DNA of 64,000 bases from an uncultured Bacilli bacterium. GTDB taxonomy: Bacteria; Bacillota_I; Bacilli_A; RFN20; CAG-449. Within the stretch, counting starts at the first letter, position 1; each line of letters starts with the position of its first letter. The stretch covers positions 49,359-113,358 of the forward strand of contig CALVJL010000005.1 in assembly GCA_944332075.1 (NCBI GenBank), read 5' to 3'. Of the stretch, positions 1 to 7,605 are shown one piece after another. The notes beneath the pieces were generated by a model. That model saw only the letters and a list, made by a program, of their open reading frames with translations, was not told where the DNA came from and made no database searches. The translations under genes were made by a program, and so were the position numbers.

Positions 1-465
1 ATTCGTAGTGAAGTTCCGTTTATTGGACTTAAAACTTGCTATATTAAATTTGAAAGACAACAAAGAGAAGCCGGAAAAACTAAATATAATTTCCATAGAA
101 TGTTTGATTTAGGCGAGAGAACCCTTGTCGATTCTACAACCGGCTTATTAACGATGGTTTTGAAAATCGGATTATTATTTTCTTTTGTCGGATTTTTAGG
201 AATGCTTGGCTGCATTATCGCTTATATAATAATTAACACTAATTTAGATATTGGTACTGGATCAACATATTTTCATTTAATTTTTGCTTTAATAATTTTT
301 GTTGGAATTTTGATTGTTGGGGTTCTATCAATTGTAGTGTACATCCCATGTATGTATTTAAAGGTCATTCACATTAATACTCAAAATCGTCCGACCTATC
401 TTATCGGTGAACAATTTGATTCAGTGAGGTCTATTGCCCATGGAGAAAAGTCTGACAAAAAATAA
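1..465 (+). CDS. Polyprenyl-phosphate glycosyltransferase, GT2 (GtrB/CsbB-like), 3' part only
   Basis: The reading frame is open from the first base, so the gene starts outside the window and only its last 154 residues are seen. The visible part begins with a stretch containing R-x-x-AGKTKY, the conserved R-x-x-AG-x-S/T-KY loop of dolichol-phosphate mannosyltransferase-like GT2 enzymes. Two hydrophobic segments follow, the usual C-terminal membrane anchor of GtrB/CsbB. Such enzymes load a sugar onto undecaprenyl phosphate on the cytoplasmic face. The gene overlaps the next one, a YfhO-type protein, by 26 nt. In B. subtilis CsbB and YfhO work as a pair to decorate lipoteichoic acid, so the same division of labour is likely here. 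The sugar cannot be read from the sequence. Confidence 0.85.
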   Translation: MRSEVPFIGLKTCYIKFERQQREAGKTKYNFHRMFDLGERTLVDSTTGLLTMVLKIGLLFSFVGFLGMLGCIIAYIIINTNLDIGTGSTYFHLIFALIIFVGILIVGVLSIVVYIPCMYLKVIHINTQNRPTYLIGEQFDSVRSIAHGEKSDKK

Positions 466-3307
466 TCTACAATCAATAATTAAAGAAATATTCATCGCAA
501 TATTAATTTTACTTATTCCGAGCATCATGGTTATTTTCTTATTTTATAACCATGATTTTTATCCTTTTAATGAAAACGGATTAACAATGTTAATGATTGA
601 TGCCCAAAGCGAATATGTGGCTTATTTTCGTTATTTAAAGGCTATTTTAGTTAATGATCAATCACTTGCTTATACTTTAGGAAAAGCTTTCGGCGGAAAT
701 TTCATGTCGATATACGCATTTTATTTAGCATCCCCGTTAAATTTATTAGTCGCTTTTGTTAATGATAAAGATATTCCGGGATTTATGTTAATTATAGGGA
801 TTGTTAAAATGATTTTAAGCTCGGTGAGTATGTATTTACTTTTAAGATTTAAAACCGGACATGCTAAAGTTGGTTACTTAATGTTTGCTTGTGGATATGG
901 ACTATGCGCGTATTCGTTTATGTATCTTTCAAATATTATGTGGCTTGACGGAGTCATGATTTTGCCGTTAGTAGTTCTTGGGTTAGAGCGGTTAACAGAA
1001 AATAAGACGCGGTGGCTTTATCCTTTAGCACTTATGTACGCGCTGATTTGCTCTTGGTATATCGGAGCATTTATTTGCATGTTTAGCGTGCTTTTTATGG
1101 CTTTTAAAGTCATCAGCAGCTATGGCGAATACAAAAAAGACTTACATTTAAAAAGCGATAAATTTCCTTGGCAAAAACTAGTAGGACGATTCATTACTTA
1201 TTCGTTAATCGGCGGTCTTTTATCTTCGCCGGTTTGGTCATCAGCATTTATTCATTTTGGTGGAACAAAGGCGAGCGGATTTTCTTTTTCTTATTCTCCT
1301 TTTTCCTTTGATACTTTGGCAATGTTATTGCAGGGATTTTTTGAAAATAGTTATTCTGCAAGTGAGATTAAGATATACGATGGGTATGCGAATATGTTTA
1401 CTTCAATCTCTTTACTCACTTTTGTCGTTTTATATTTTTTCAACCGTCATTATTCTAGGCAAGAACGCTTCTCTGCTTTAGGATTATTACTTATTTATCT
1501 TTTAGCGGTTTTAAATTATGGACTATATGTAATTATGCATGGTGGAAAACCACCTACGTGGTTCCCGACGCGCTTTTCCTTTATCATTTCCTTTATGGTT
1601 TGCTATTTTGGAGGCAAACAATATGATCAGATGGATAAAACGCGTTTAAGCGATTATTTAGCTCCACTTTCTTTAACCGTTATAGCTTTAATCGTTATTT
1701 TTAATCAACCGATTAATGATAAGGGTGAGATGTATGATTTTTCTTTAATTAGCTTTGCAATTTTTGCTTCAACATTACTGCTTTTATTTATAAATAGTTT
1801 AATTACAAATAAATCTAATTCAAAAGCAAAATTTGTTACACCGGTTATAACTATTGCTATTACTGCATTGAGTTTAATCTCGACTTATCGCGGCGATGAT
1901 AATATTTTAAAAAGCAATATTGAAAGCAATGAATATCAAAAATACCAAACTTATTTAAAAGATGATGAGTTCCAAACAGTTGTTGATGAAGTAAAAGCGT
2001 TAGATGTTAATAACGCTTATAGAATGGAAAACACCTTTAATAGGCCAGGTAATTATAATCAAATCGATAATGACCCTTTATTTTATGACTATAACGGGAT
2101 TTCTCATTTCTCATCGTGCGAATTAGCTGATGTGATGTCTTATATGGGAAAACTTGGATTTCATGATAATGGATTCTTTGAAGGATATGATGGCGGATCG
2201 ACATTAGCAGCGAATTCTTTTTTAGGGATTCGTTATCTTATTGATGATAAGGATGATTATTCAGTTAATAAACCACATTTTTTAACCTCGATAGATGATA
2301 TTACCAGCCAACTTAGTTCTGAGAATTTAAAGATGAGTTACCGCGATATTTCTGTTTATGAAAATCAATATGCTTTACCTTTAGGTTTTAGCGTTTTATC
2401 TAACTCTGCGACTTTTCTCGGAGACGGGTATTATATTGGTGATAATATTTATTGGTATGATCATTTTGAGTATCAAAACTCTTTATACCGCGCGATAACA
2501 AATCAAGTAAACGCAGATATTTTCTCACCTCTTGATTACGATATTTCGTATAGTTCAGGAGTAGAGGATGTCACTTCATCACATCAAGAATATCTTCATC
2601 CAGGTGAACGTTATTATAACCTTAAACCTAATGCTCAGATAACGATTACTTTTGAAGTTCCAGAAGAAGTATATTCACTTGGTGAAGATGAATATAATTT
2701 ATATTTTGCTTTAAAAGATATGTATAACGATGTTTTACAAATCAGAATGGACGGAAGAAATTATGAGATGACTTCCTATTGGCATCGCGGGATTAGATCT
2801 TTTGAGGATAATAGCCGTCATTATCATACTTTAATTCTTCGTAATAAAAGCGGTTATGAATTAACCAACTTTAGAGTTCAACCAGAAATATATTATGAAA
2901 ACGTTGATGTTTTAAGAAAGTACGCGGAATCAATTAATCAAAGTTCTCTATTTGATGCATCATTTTCTTATCAATTACAAAGCTTAATTTTAAGCGGTAA
3001 ATTTAATAAGGTAGAAGGGTTAAATGAGTTTTTATTTACTTTGCCATATGAAGATGGAATGCAGATTTATATAGATGGTAAGAAAATGAATACATATGTG
3101 CGTTTTAATATCTTCTCTGCCTGCGATATTTCATCGCTTGAAGAAGGTGAACACATGGTTAAAATTGTTTATACCGAAAAAGGTATTATCTATGGATCAT
3201 TGTTTGCTTCTTTAGCTTTAGAACTGCTTTTGGCTTTATATTTTTCACCTTTATTCACTTATAAAAAAAGACAATTCCCATTAGATGAAGTGCGCATATA
3301 TAAATAA
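440..3307 (+). CDS. yfhO: YfhO-family multi-spanning membrane glycosyltransferase
   Basis: A 955-residue protein with about a dozen hydrophobic helices in the first half, then a roughly 450-residue soluble, probably extracellular part, and a last transmembrane helix near the C-terminus. The early loop containing DAQSEYVAYFRY and the PTWFPTRFSF segment are typical of the YfhO family (PF09586). YfhO proteins are GT-C type enzymes that move a sugar from a polyprenyl-phosphate carrier to a cell-surface polymer such as lipoteichoic acid. An in-frame TTG at 434 is possible, but ATG at 440 has a GTGAGG motif about 10 nt upstream and is preferred. The overlap with the preceding carrier-loading glycosyltransferase supports a two-gene wall-glycosylation unit. 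Confidence 0.85.
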   Translation: MEKSLTKNNLQSIIKEIFIAILILLIPSIMVIFLFYNHDFYPFNENGLTMLMIDAQSEYVAYFRYLKAILVNDQSLAYTLGKAFGGNFMSIYAFYLASPLNLLVAFVNDKDIPGFMLIIGIVKMILSSVSMYLLLRFKTGHAKVGYLMFACGYGLCAYSFMYLSNIMWLDGVMILPLVVLGLERLTENKTRWLYPLALMYALICSWYIGAFICMFSVLFMAFKVISSYGEYKKDLHLKSDKFPWQKLVGRFITYSLIGGLLSSPVWSSAFIHFGGTKASGFSFSYSPFSFDTLAMLLQGFFENSYSASEIKIYDGYANMFTSISLLTFVVLYFFNRHYSRQERFSALGLLLIYLLAVLNYGLYVIMHGGKPPTWFPTRFSFIISFMVCYFGGKQYDQMDKTRLSDYLAPLSLTVIALIVIFNQPINDKGEMYDFSLISFAIFASTLLLLFINSLITNKSNSKAKFVTPVITIAITALSLISTYRGDDNILKSNIESNEYQKYQTYLKDDEFQTVVDEVKALDVNNAYRMENTFNRPGNYNQIDNDPLFYDYNGISHFSSCELADVMSYMGKLGFHDNGFFEGYDGGSTLAANSFLGIRYLIDDKDDYSVNKPHFLTSIDDITSQLSSENLKMSYRDISVYENQYALPLGFSVLSNSATFLGDGYYIGDNIYWYDHFEYQNSLYRAITNQVNADIFSPLDYDISYSSGVEDVTSSHQEYLHPGERYYNLKPNAQITITFEVPEEVYSLGEDEYNLYFALKDMYNDVLQIRMDGRNYEMTSYWHRGIRSFEDNSRHYHTLILRNKSGYELTNFRVQPEIYYENVDVLRKYAESINQSSLFDASFSYQLQSLILSGKFNKVEGLNEFLFTLPYEDGMQIYIDGKKMNTYVRFNIFSACDISSLEEGEHMVKIVYTEKGIIYGSLFASLALELLLALYFSPLFTYKKRQFPLDEVRIYK

Positions 3308-3340
3308 GTGAAAGTTCAGAAAAAATTATTCATTTAGTCA

Positions 3341-3369
3341 TTTTATTTAAAAAAAATAATTGTTATACT
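3341..3369 (+). promoter_or_regulatory. Promoter of cdaA
   Basis: An extended -10 element, TG-T-TATACT (3361-3369), lies about 30 nt before the start codon. The -35 region (TTTTAT, 3341-3346) is poor. An extended -10 with a weak -35 recurs across this window. Confidence 0.55.
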
Positions 3370-3399
3370 AAAAATAGATATTAAAAAGAGGGTATGAAA

Positions 3400-4230
3400 A
3401 TGGCTTTTAACGCGGCAAATTTATTAATGACTAATCTTGAAATTGCAAATCTAACAGTGGTTATCGTTTGCTTTGTTGCTTTTGCTGTTCTTAATATCAT
3501 TATTTTCCGTAAAATCCCTGCTATTTATGTCTTATTGACAGTCCTTTTATTAACAGTTATTTTATCTTTAGTTGGCTTAGCGACAGTTGCTTTATTTCTC
3601 GGATTACTTTCAATTATTGGCTTTGTTATTTTCTATTTTGTTAATGTCGCTTCAATTCGACATTTTCTTTCATTGCCGATGAAAAAAACCAAGTCAAATC
3701 AGTTGAAATACGATAAGACTGATTTATATAGAAAGATTGATGATACAGTTCATTCTCTTTCAAGAAGTAAAACCGGTGCTTTAATGACATTTGAAAGATC
3801 GACTAATCTCGATGAATACATGAAAAACGGAACCATTATTAATGCACCAGTTAGCCAAGAACTTCTAGAAACAATTTTCTATGAAGGGACGAGATTACAC
3901 GATGGTGCGGTTATTATTAGAGGTAATATCATCGTCGCAGCATCTGTTTATTATACCCCGTCAACTCGTGCGGTTAATGGTAAGTTTGGCTCTCGTCACC
4001 GCGCGGCATTTGGTATTTCGGAAGTCACAGATTCTGTTACAGTTGTCGTTTCAGAAGAAACAGGAAGAGTTTCTATCGCTTATAACGGCTCATTAGAAGT
4101 TGTCCCACTTGATACCTTCCTTAGCGAATTTAGCGATTTGATGTCGATAGATGATAAAAAGCGGGCTCAAGAAGAACAAAACAAAGAAACTAAAAAGAAG
4201 AAAAGATTCTTCCATCATAATGAAGATTAA
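3400..4230 (+). CDS. cdaA: Diadenylate cyclase CdaA (DisA_N domain)
   Basis: A 276-residue protein with three N-terminal hydrophobic helices followed by a DisA_N catalytic domain. The two signature motifs are present: LHDGAVII (DGA) and GSRHRAAFGISE (RHR), followed by the conserved VVVSEETG segment. The enzyme condenses two ATP to cyclic di-AMP at the membrane; c-di-AMP controls potassium, osmolyte and wall homeostasis in Firmicutes. An in-frame ATG exists at 3394, but AAAGAGGG (3385-3392) would abut it and sits 7 nt from ATG 3400, so 3400 is chosen. In most Bacilli cdaA is followed by cdaR (YbbR) and glmM; here it stands alone between a promoter and a terminator. The tail is a charged Lys/Glu-rich stretch. 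Confidence 0.95.
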   Translation: MAFNAANLLMTNLEIANLTVVIVCFVAFAVLNIIIFRKIPAIYVLLTVLLLTVILSLVGLATVALFLGLLSIIGFVIFYFVNVASIRHFLSLPMKKTKSNQLKYDKTDLYRKIDDTVHSLSRSKTGALMTFERSTNLDEYMKNGTIINAPVSQELLETIFYEGTRLHDGAVIIRGNIIVAASVYYTPSTRAVNGKFGSRHRAAFGISEVTDSVTVVVSEETGRVSIAYNGSLEVVPLDTFLSEFSDLMSIDDKKRAQEEQNKETKKKKRFFHHNED

Positions 4231-4233
4231 TTG

Positions 4234-4260
4234 AAGAGGAATAAAATTCCTCTTTTATTT
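4234..4260 (+). terminator. Rho-independent terminator after cdaA
   Basis: AAGAGGAAT (4234-4242) pairs with ATTCCTCTT (4246-4254) around an AAA loop and is followed by a T-rich run. It closes the single-gene cdaA transcript. Confidence 0.85.
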
Positions 4261-4301
4261 TGTGACAAAATCTTTGATATATTTTTTATTTGCTATTTTT
4301 G

Positions 4302-4310
4302 TGATAGACT
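4302..4310 (+). promoter_or_regulatory. Extended -10 promoter of deoD
   Basis: TG-A-TAGACT at 4302-4310, with a T-rich -35 region, lies about 30 nt upstream of the deoD start. The Shine-Dalgarno sequence AGGAGG (around 4330) follows. Confidence 0.5.
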
Positions 4311-4341
4311 AAAATAGGTTACATTAATAGGAGGAAATCAA

Positions 4342-5046
4342 ATGTCAACACCTCATAATCAAGCAAATAAAGGCGATTTTGCTAAAACAGTTTTATTCCC
4401 AGGCGATCCTTTAAGAGCTAAATTTATCGCTGAACATTTTTTAACTGATGTTAAGCAGGTTAACGGAGTTAGAAATATGTTAGCTTTTACCGGTTATTAT
4501 AACGGCAAAAAGGTTTCAGTCATGGGTTCGGGCATGGGGATGCCAAGCGTCGGTATCTATGCGACGGAATTATATAATGAATATGGCGTAGAAAGCATTA
4601 TTAGAATTGGCTCAGCCGGTTCTTATCAAGCTGACTGCAAATTATTTGATGTCGTTTTAGCTGAAGGAGCTTGCACAAATTCTTCTTGGGCTCATCAATA
4701 CGGACTCCCAGGAACATTCTCGGCAATCGCTTCTTTTGATTTATTAAAGAAAGCTTATGATAAAGCTCAAGAATTAAAAGTTAGAACGCATGTCGGAAAT
4801 ATTTTATCAAGTGATATTTTCTATAATGATCGTCCAGAAGTTTGGAAAAATTGGGCGAGAATGGGCGTTATGGCTGTTGAGATGGAAACATATGCACTTT
4901 ACTCAATCGCTGCCTCTTTACATAAAAAAGCTTTAACGATTTTGACCATCTCGGATTCTTTTATCGTCTCTGAAGAAACAACTGCAGAGCAAAGAGAGAA
5001 ATCATTTACCGATATGATGAAAATCGCTTTGGAAATCGCTGAATAA
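4342..5046 (+). CDS. deoD: Purine-nucleoside phosphorylase, DeoD type
   Basis: A 234-residue protein of the hexameric PNP/uridine phosphorylase fold. The start (STPHN), the phosphate-binding LFPGDPLRAKFIAE, the GSGMGMPS loop, RIGSAGS, and the C-terminal MAVEMETYALY and TISDSF segments are all in place. It cleaves purine (deoxy)nucleosides with phosphate to base and (deoxy)ribose-1-phosphate in the cytoplasm, the first salvage step. Length matches the family. A strong AGGAGG lies ahead of ATG 4342. Its stop overlaps the next start by one base (TAATG), so the NERD-like membrane protein downstream is translationally coupled to it, although no functional link is evident. Confidence 0.96.
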   Translation: MSTPHNQANKGDFAKTVLFPGDPLRAKFIAEHFLTDVKQVNGVRNMLAFTGYYNGKKVSVMGSGMGMPSVGIYATELYNEYGVESIIRIGSAGSYQADCKLFDVVLAEGACTNSSWAHQYGLPGTFSAIASFDLLKKAYDKAQELKVRTHVGNILSSDIFYNDRPEVWKNWARMGVMAVEMETYALYSIAASLHKKALTILTISDSFIVSEETTAEQREKSFTDMMKIALEIAE

Positions 5047-5654
5047 TGTTTATCTTTTTGATTGTTATCATCGTTATATTTTCTCTATGCGGATTACTTT
5101 TATTGTTTTATCATCCGTTATCTTTGCTTTGGGAAAAAATAACCTTTAAGAAGAAAGTCTATAAAATATTATATAAAATAGCTAAAAATTATGATTTATA
5201 TCTTCTTAATAAAGTAGCAATCAAAGTAGGTAATAAAATTATTCACTTCGACCACCTTCTCTTTGGCGATAAATATATCTATTGCGTCGGTAGAAATTAT
5301 TATTCTTATGGTATTGACGGGAAGATGAGCGACCCATCGTGGTTTAGCTATAATCACCGCGGAAAGAATAAAATTATTAATAATCCGATGAAATTACATC
5401 GCGAGAGAGTTAATTACTTTGCTTCTTTAATCACTTCTTCCAAGGAATTGTTTGTCGCCTGTGTCATTGTTAATAATTCTTGTTTATTAAGAAATGTTAT
5501 CGACGGAGAAGATAAATATAGCAAAGTTATAAATTTAAAAAATTTCGAAAAATTGGTCAAAAATTATGAACGCGACAATTCAGTTGCTGAAATTGATCCG
5601 CAGCTTCTTTCAAGACTAGTTCTCGATATTTACAAAAAAGGCGTTGTTCATTAA
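5046..5654 (+). CDS. Membrane-anchored NERD-like protein (catalytic residues apparently lost)
   Basis: 202 residues. Residues 1-24 form one transmembrane helix, so the rest is probably cytoplasmic. The central part resembles the nuclease-related (NERD) fold: a FDHLLF strand where NERD has its conserved IDH, then a strand and an N-Y-x-G-type turn, a W about ten residues later, and NNPMKLHRERVNYF where NERD proteins have an N-P-x-x-Q-x-x-x-H helix. The E-x-K pair expected in the active strand is replaced by YCVGRNY, so nuclease activity is doubtful. The start codon overlaps the deoD stop by one base. The family call rests on pattern recall and is tentative. Confidence 0.45.
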   Translation: MFIFLIVIIVIFSLCGLLLLFYHPLSLLWEKITFKKKVYKILYKIAKNYDLYLLNKVAIKVGNKIIHFDHLLFGDKYIYCVGRNYYSYGIDGKMSDPSWFSYNHRGKNKIINNPMKLHRERVNYFASLITSSKELFVACVIVNNSCLLRNVIDGEDKYSKVINLKNFEKLVKNYERDNSVAEIDPQLLSRLVLDIYKKGVVH

Positions 5655-5683
5655 AGAAGATTAAAAATTAATCTTCTTTTTTT
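5653..5683 (+). terminator. Rho-independent terminator after the deoD pair
   Basis: A 12-bp perfect stem (5653-5664 with 5668-5679) with an AAA loop continues into a T run to 5683. It overlaps the stop codon of the preceding gene. Confidence 0.88.
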
Positions 5684-5708
5684 ACAAAAGATAGAAAGTT
5701 GCTATAAT
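5681..5708 (+). promoter_or_regulatory. Promoter of the HAD gene, leaderless arrangement
   Basis: TTTACA (5681-5686), a 16-nt spacer and TATAAT (5703-5708) preceded by TGC, an extended -10. The start codon is at 5718, so transcription should begin 0-4 nt before it. No Shine-Dalgarno sequence is present. Confidence 0.7.
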
Positions 5709-5717
5709 TAATTTATT

Positions 5718-6359
5718 ATGAGAAATGTTCATTATATTTTGTTTGATTTCAATGGTACGATTCTTGATGATGTCGATGTCTGTTTAGATATTCTTAATCA
5801 GATGTTAAATGAAAAAAATCATCCTTCTATCGATAAAAAAAGATATTTAGATATTTTTACCTTTCCGGTGATTGAATATTATAAGAAAGCTGGTTTTGAT
5901 TTGCCAAAAGATGATTTTGACGCATTAGCAAAACACTTTTTTGCTTTATATAACGAAAAAAGTTCAAAATGCCATCTTTATCCAGGATTAGTCGAAACTT
6001 TAGACAAATTAAAAAAACTTAATAAGCATCTTTATGTTGTGTCAGCTTCAGAAAAAAATATGTTAATTAAGCAGCTAAAACAAGCTAATATTTATGATTA
6101 TTTTGAAGATATTGTCGGCCAAGATGATATTAAAGCCCAAGGGAAATTAGCTTCATTAGAAGAATTTTTAAAGCGTAAAGAATTAAAACGCGATGAAACA
6201 GTAATGGTCGGTGATACTTTACATGATGGAGAAATCGCTCAAAAATGCCATATCAATTATTTGTTAGTCGCGGATGGACATCAAAGCTTTCAAGTATTGT
6301 CTAAGATGGGTAAACCTCTGCACCATATTGATGAACTGCTTGAAGTAATAAAGGAGTAA
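5718..6359 (+). CDS. HAD-superfamily phosphatase, phosphoglycolate-phosphatase-like
   Basis: A 213-residue haloacid-dehalogenase-fold hydrolase. Motif I is FDFNGT with the nucleophile Asp10; the usual second Asp is Asn12, a variant known in a branch of PGP-like HAD proteins. Motif II lies in YVVSAS, Lys in GKLASLEEFL, and motif IV is MVGDTLHDGEIA. A helical cap of about 65 residues follows motif I. A small phosphorylated metabolite is the likely substrate but cannot be named. The gene starts almost at its own transcription start, with no ribosome-binding site, and ends 4 nt before the next membrane-protein gene, so the two are probably co-transcribed. Confidence 0.85.
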   Translation: MRNVHYILFDFNGTILDDVDVCLDILNQMLNEKNHPSIDKKRYLDIFTFPVIEYYKKAGFDLPKDDFDALAKHFFALYNEKSSKCHLYPGLVETLDKLKKLNKHLYVVSASEKNMLIKQLKQANIYDYFEDIVGQDDIKAQGKLASLEEFLKRKELKRDETVMVGDTLHDGEIAQKCHINYLLVADGHQSFQVLSKMGKPLHHIDELLEVIKE

Positions 6360-6363
6360 GGTA

Positions 6364-7605
6364 ATGTTTAGAGAATATTCATCAAATATTTTTTTGACAT
6401 ATAAACGGAACTTCCGTTATTTTTTTGCTTTTTCTATCGCTTTATTTTTAATGGAAGTTTTAGAGCTTGTCCTTTTTTATCTTATTAGTCCTTATGATGG
6501 AGGACTGATAAGTGTTTTAGTTGGCTGGCTAATCTTTTTTCCATTTGTTTTTGATTTTCTCTCAGTTATCGGTGAAGCTTCTTCAGGAGAAAAGATAACT
6601 TATAATAGTTTTGGAAAACATCATAAAGAATATTTTTCTCCGCGTTTTAGAGGTATTTTTAATTCGTTATTAACGTTTATTTTCTTTGTTTTAATTCAAT
6701 GGCTTTGCTTAATTGTTTTTACGATGATCTATGTTGCTTTTAATCAAGAAATTATTCTTAGTTTATATGAGCAAATCAATAATAATGGCGTAACTGCGGA
6801 TATTTATAATCAAATTGTTAATTTACCGAATTATATCTATGTTTATTTAACTAGCGATATTGTTGCCTGCTTATTTTTCTTATATCGGATTTATCGTTAT
6901 TCTTATGATGCTTTTTCTTCATTTGCCTTACCTCTTCCTTATCGCTTAGCGCATTTGGGCAGCAAAGTTGGCCGTCAAAAAATAAGCCCGGCTTTAAAAA
7001 AGTGCGGATTGATTTACGGACTTATTTACGCGTTACTTTTTATTATTGGCTGCGTTATTGGAATGTGTATTTCATTGTTTTGTACAGATATTGCTTATCT
7101 TAGCTTAATTGAAGTAATTATGATTGGTAGCGGCCTTCTTTTAACTTTCGTCCTTAACCCTTTTATGGGTATTTTAACTGCATATCAAGCAGATTACGGA
7201 ATTATTCCTTATCTTCAAGAAATTAAAACTTTGGTTAATCAAAATAGCTCTTTGATATCGCAAAGCGAAAATAATCCTTCACTTCAAGAGATTAACACGC
7301 TTATTGATAATCGTATTAAAGAGATAGAATCATTGCGTTCGACAAATATTTTTCACGGTTTGAAACCAATTAATAAAAAGGTTTTAGCAAGAGCTTTAAA
7401 GGTTTTAAATGCGGATTTGAAAAAAGAATTTGAAGATAGCTTTAAGCTTTTTGCAGCAGGAAAATTTGCAGAGCATATGGAAGTTATTAAACAAATTCGC
7501 GAAAAATATCTGCAAGGCGACAAAATAGATAATGATATATTAGAATTATTTAATACCATCATTGAAAATGATGAATTTCTGCTTAAGGCTGCTAAACATC
7601 AATAA
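6364..7605 (+). CDS. Polytopic membrane protein of unknown function
   Basis: 413 residues with about six hydrophobic helices in the first 270 (near residues 22-42, 46-66, 100-125, 155-175, 214-238 and 244-268). The C-terminal 140 residues are helical, charged and probably cytoplasmic. No enzyme motif is recognisable. AAGGAG stands about 8 nt ahead of ATG 6364, and the gene follows the HAD phosphatase after only 4 nt. The last codons overlap, tail to tail, the opposite-strand gene ending at 7599, leaving no room for a separate terminator. Function cannot be assigned. Confidence 0.75.
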   Translation: MFREYSSNIFLTYKRNFRYFFAFSIALFLMEVLELVLFYLISPYDGGLISVLVGWLIFFPFVFDFLSVIGEASSGEKITYNSFGKHHKEYFSPRFRGIFNSLLTFIFFVLIQWLCLIVFTMIYVAFNQEIILSLYEQINNNGVTADIYNQIVNLPNYIYVYLTSDIVACLFFLYRIYRYSYDAFSSFALPLPYRLAHLGSKVGRQKISPALKKCGLIYGLIYALLFIIGCVIGMCISLFCTDIAYLSLIEVIMIGSGLLLTFVLNPFMGILTAYQADYGIIPYLQEIKTLVNQNSSLISQSENNPSLQEINTLIDNRIKEIESLRSTNIFHGLKPINKKVLARALKVLNADLKKEFEDSFKLFAAGKFAEHMEVIKQIREKYLQGDKIDNDILELFNTIIENDEFLLKAAKHQ

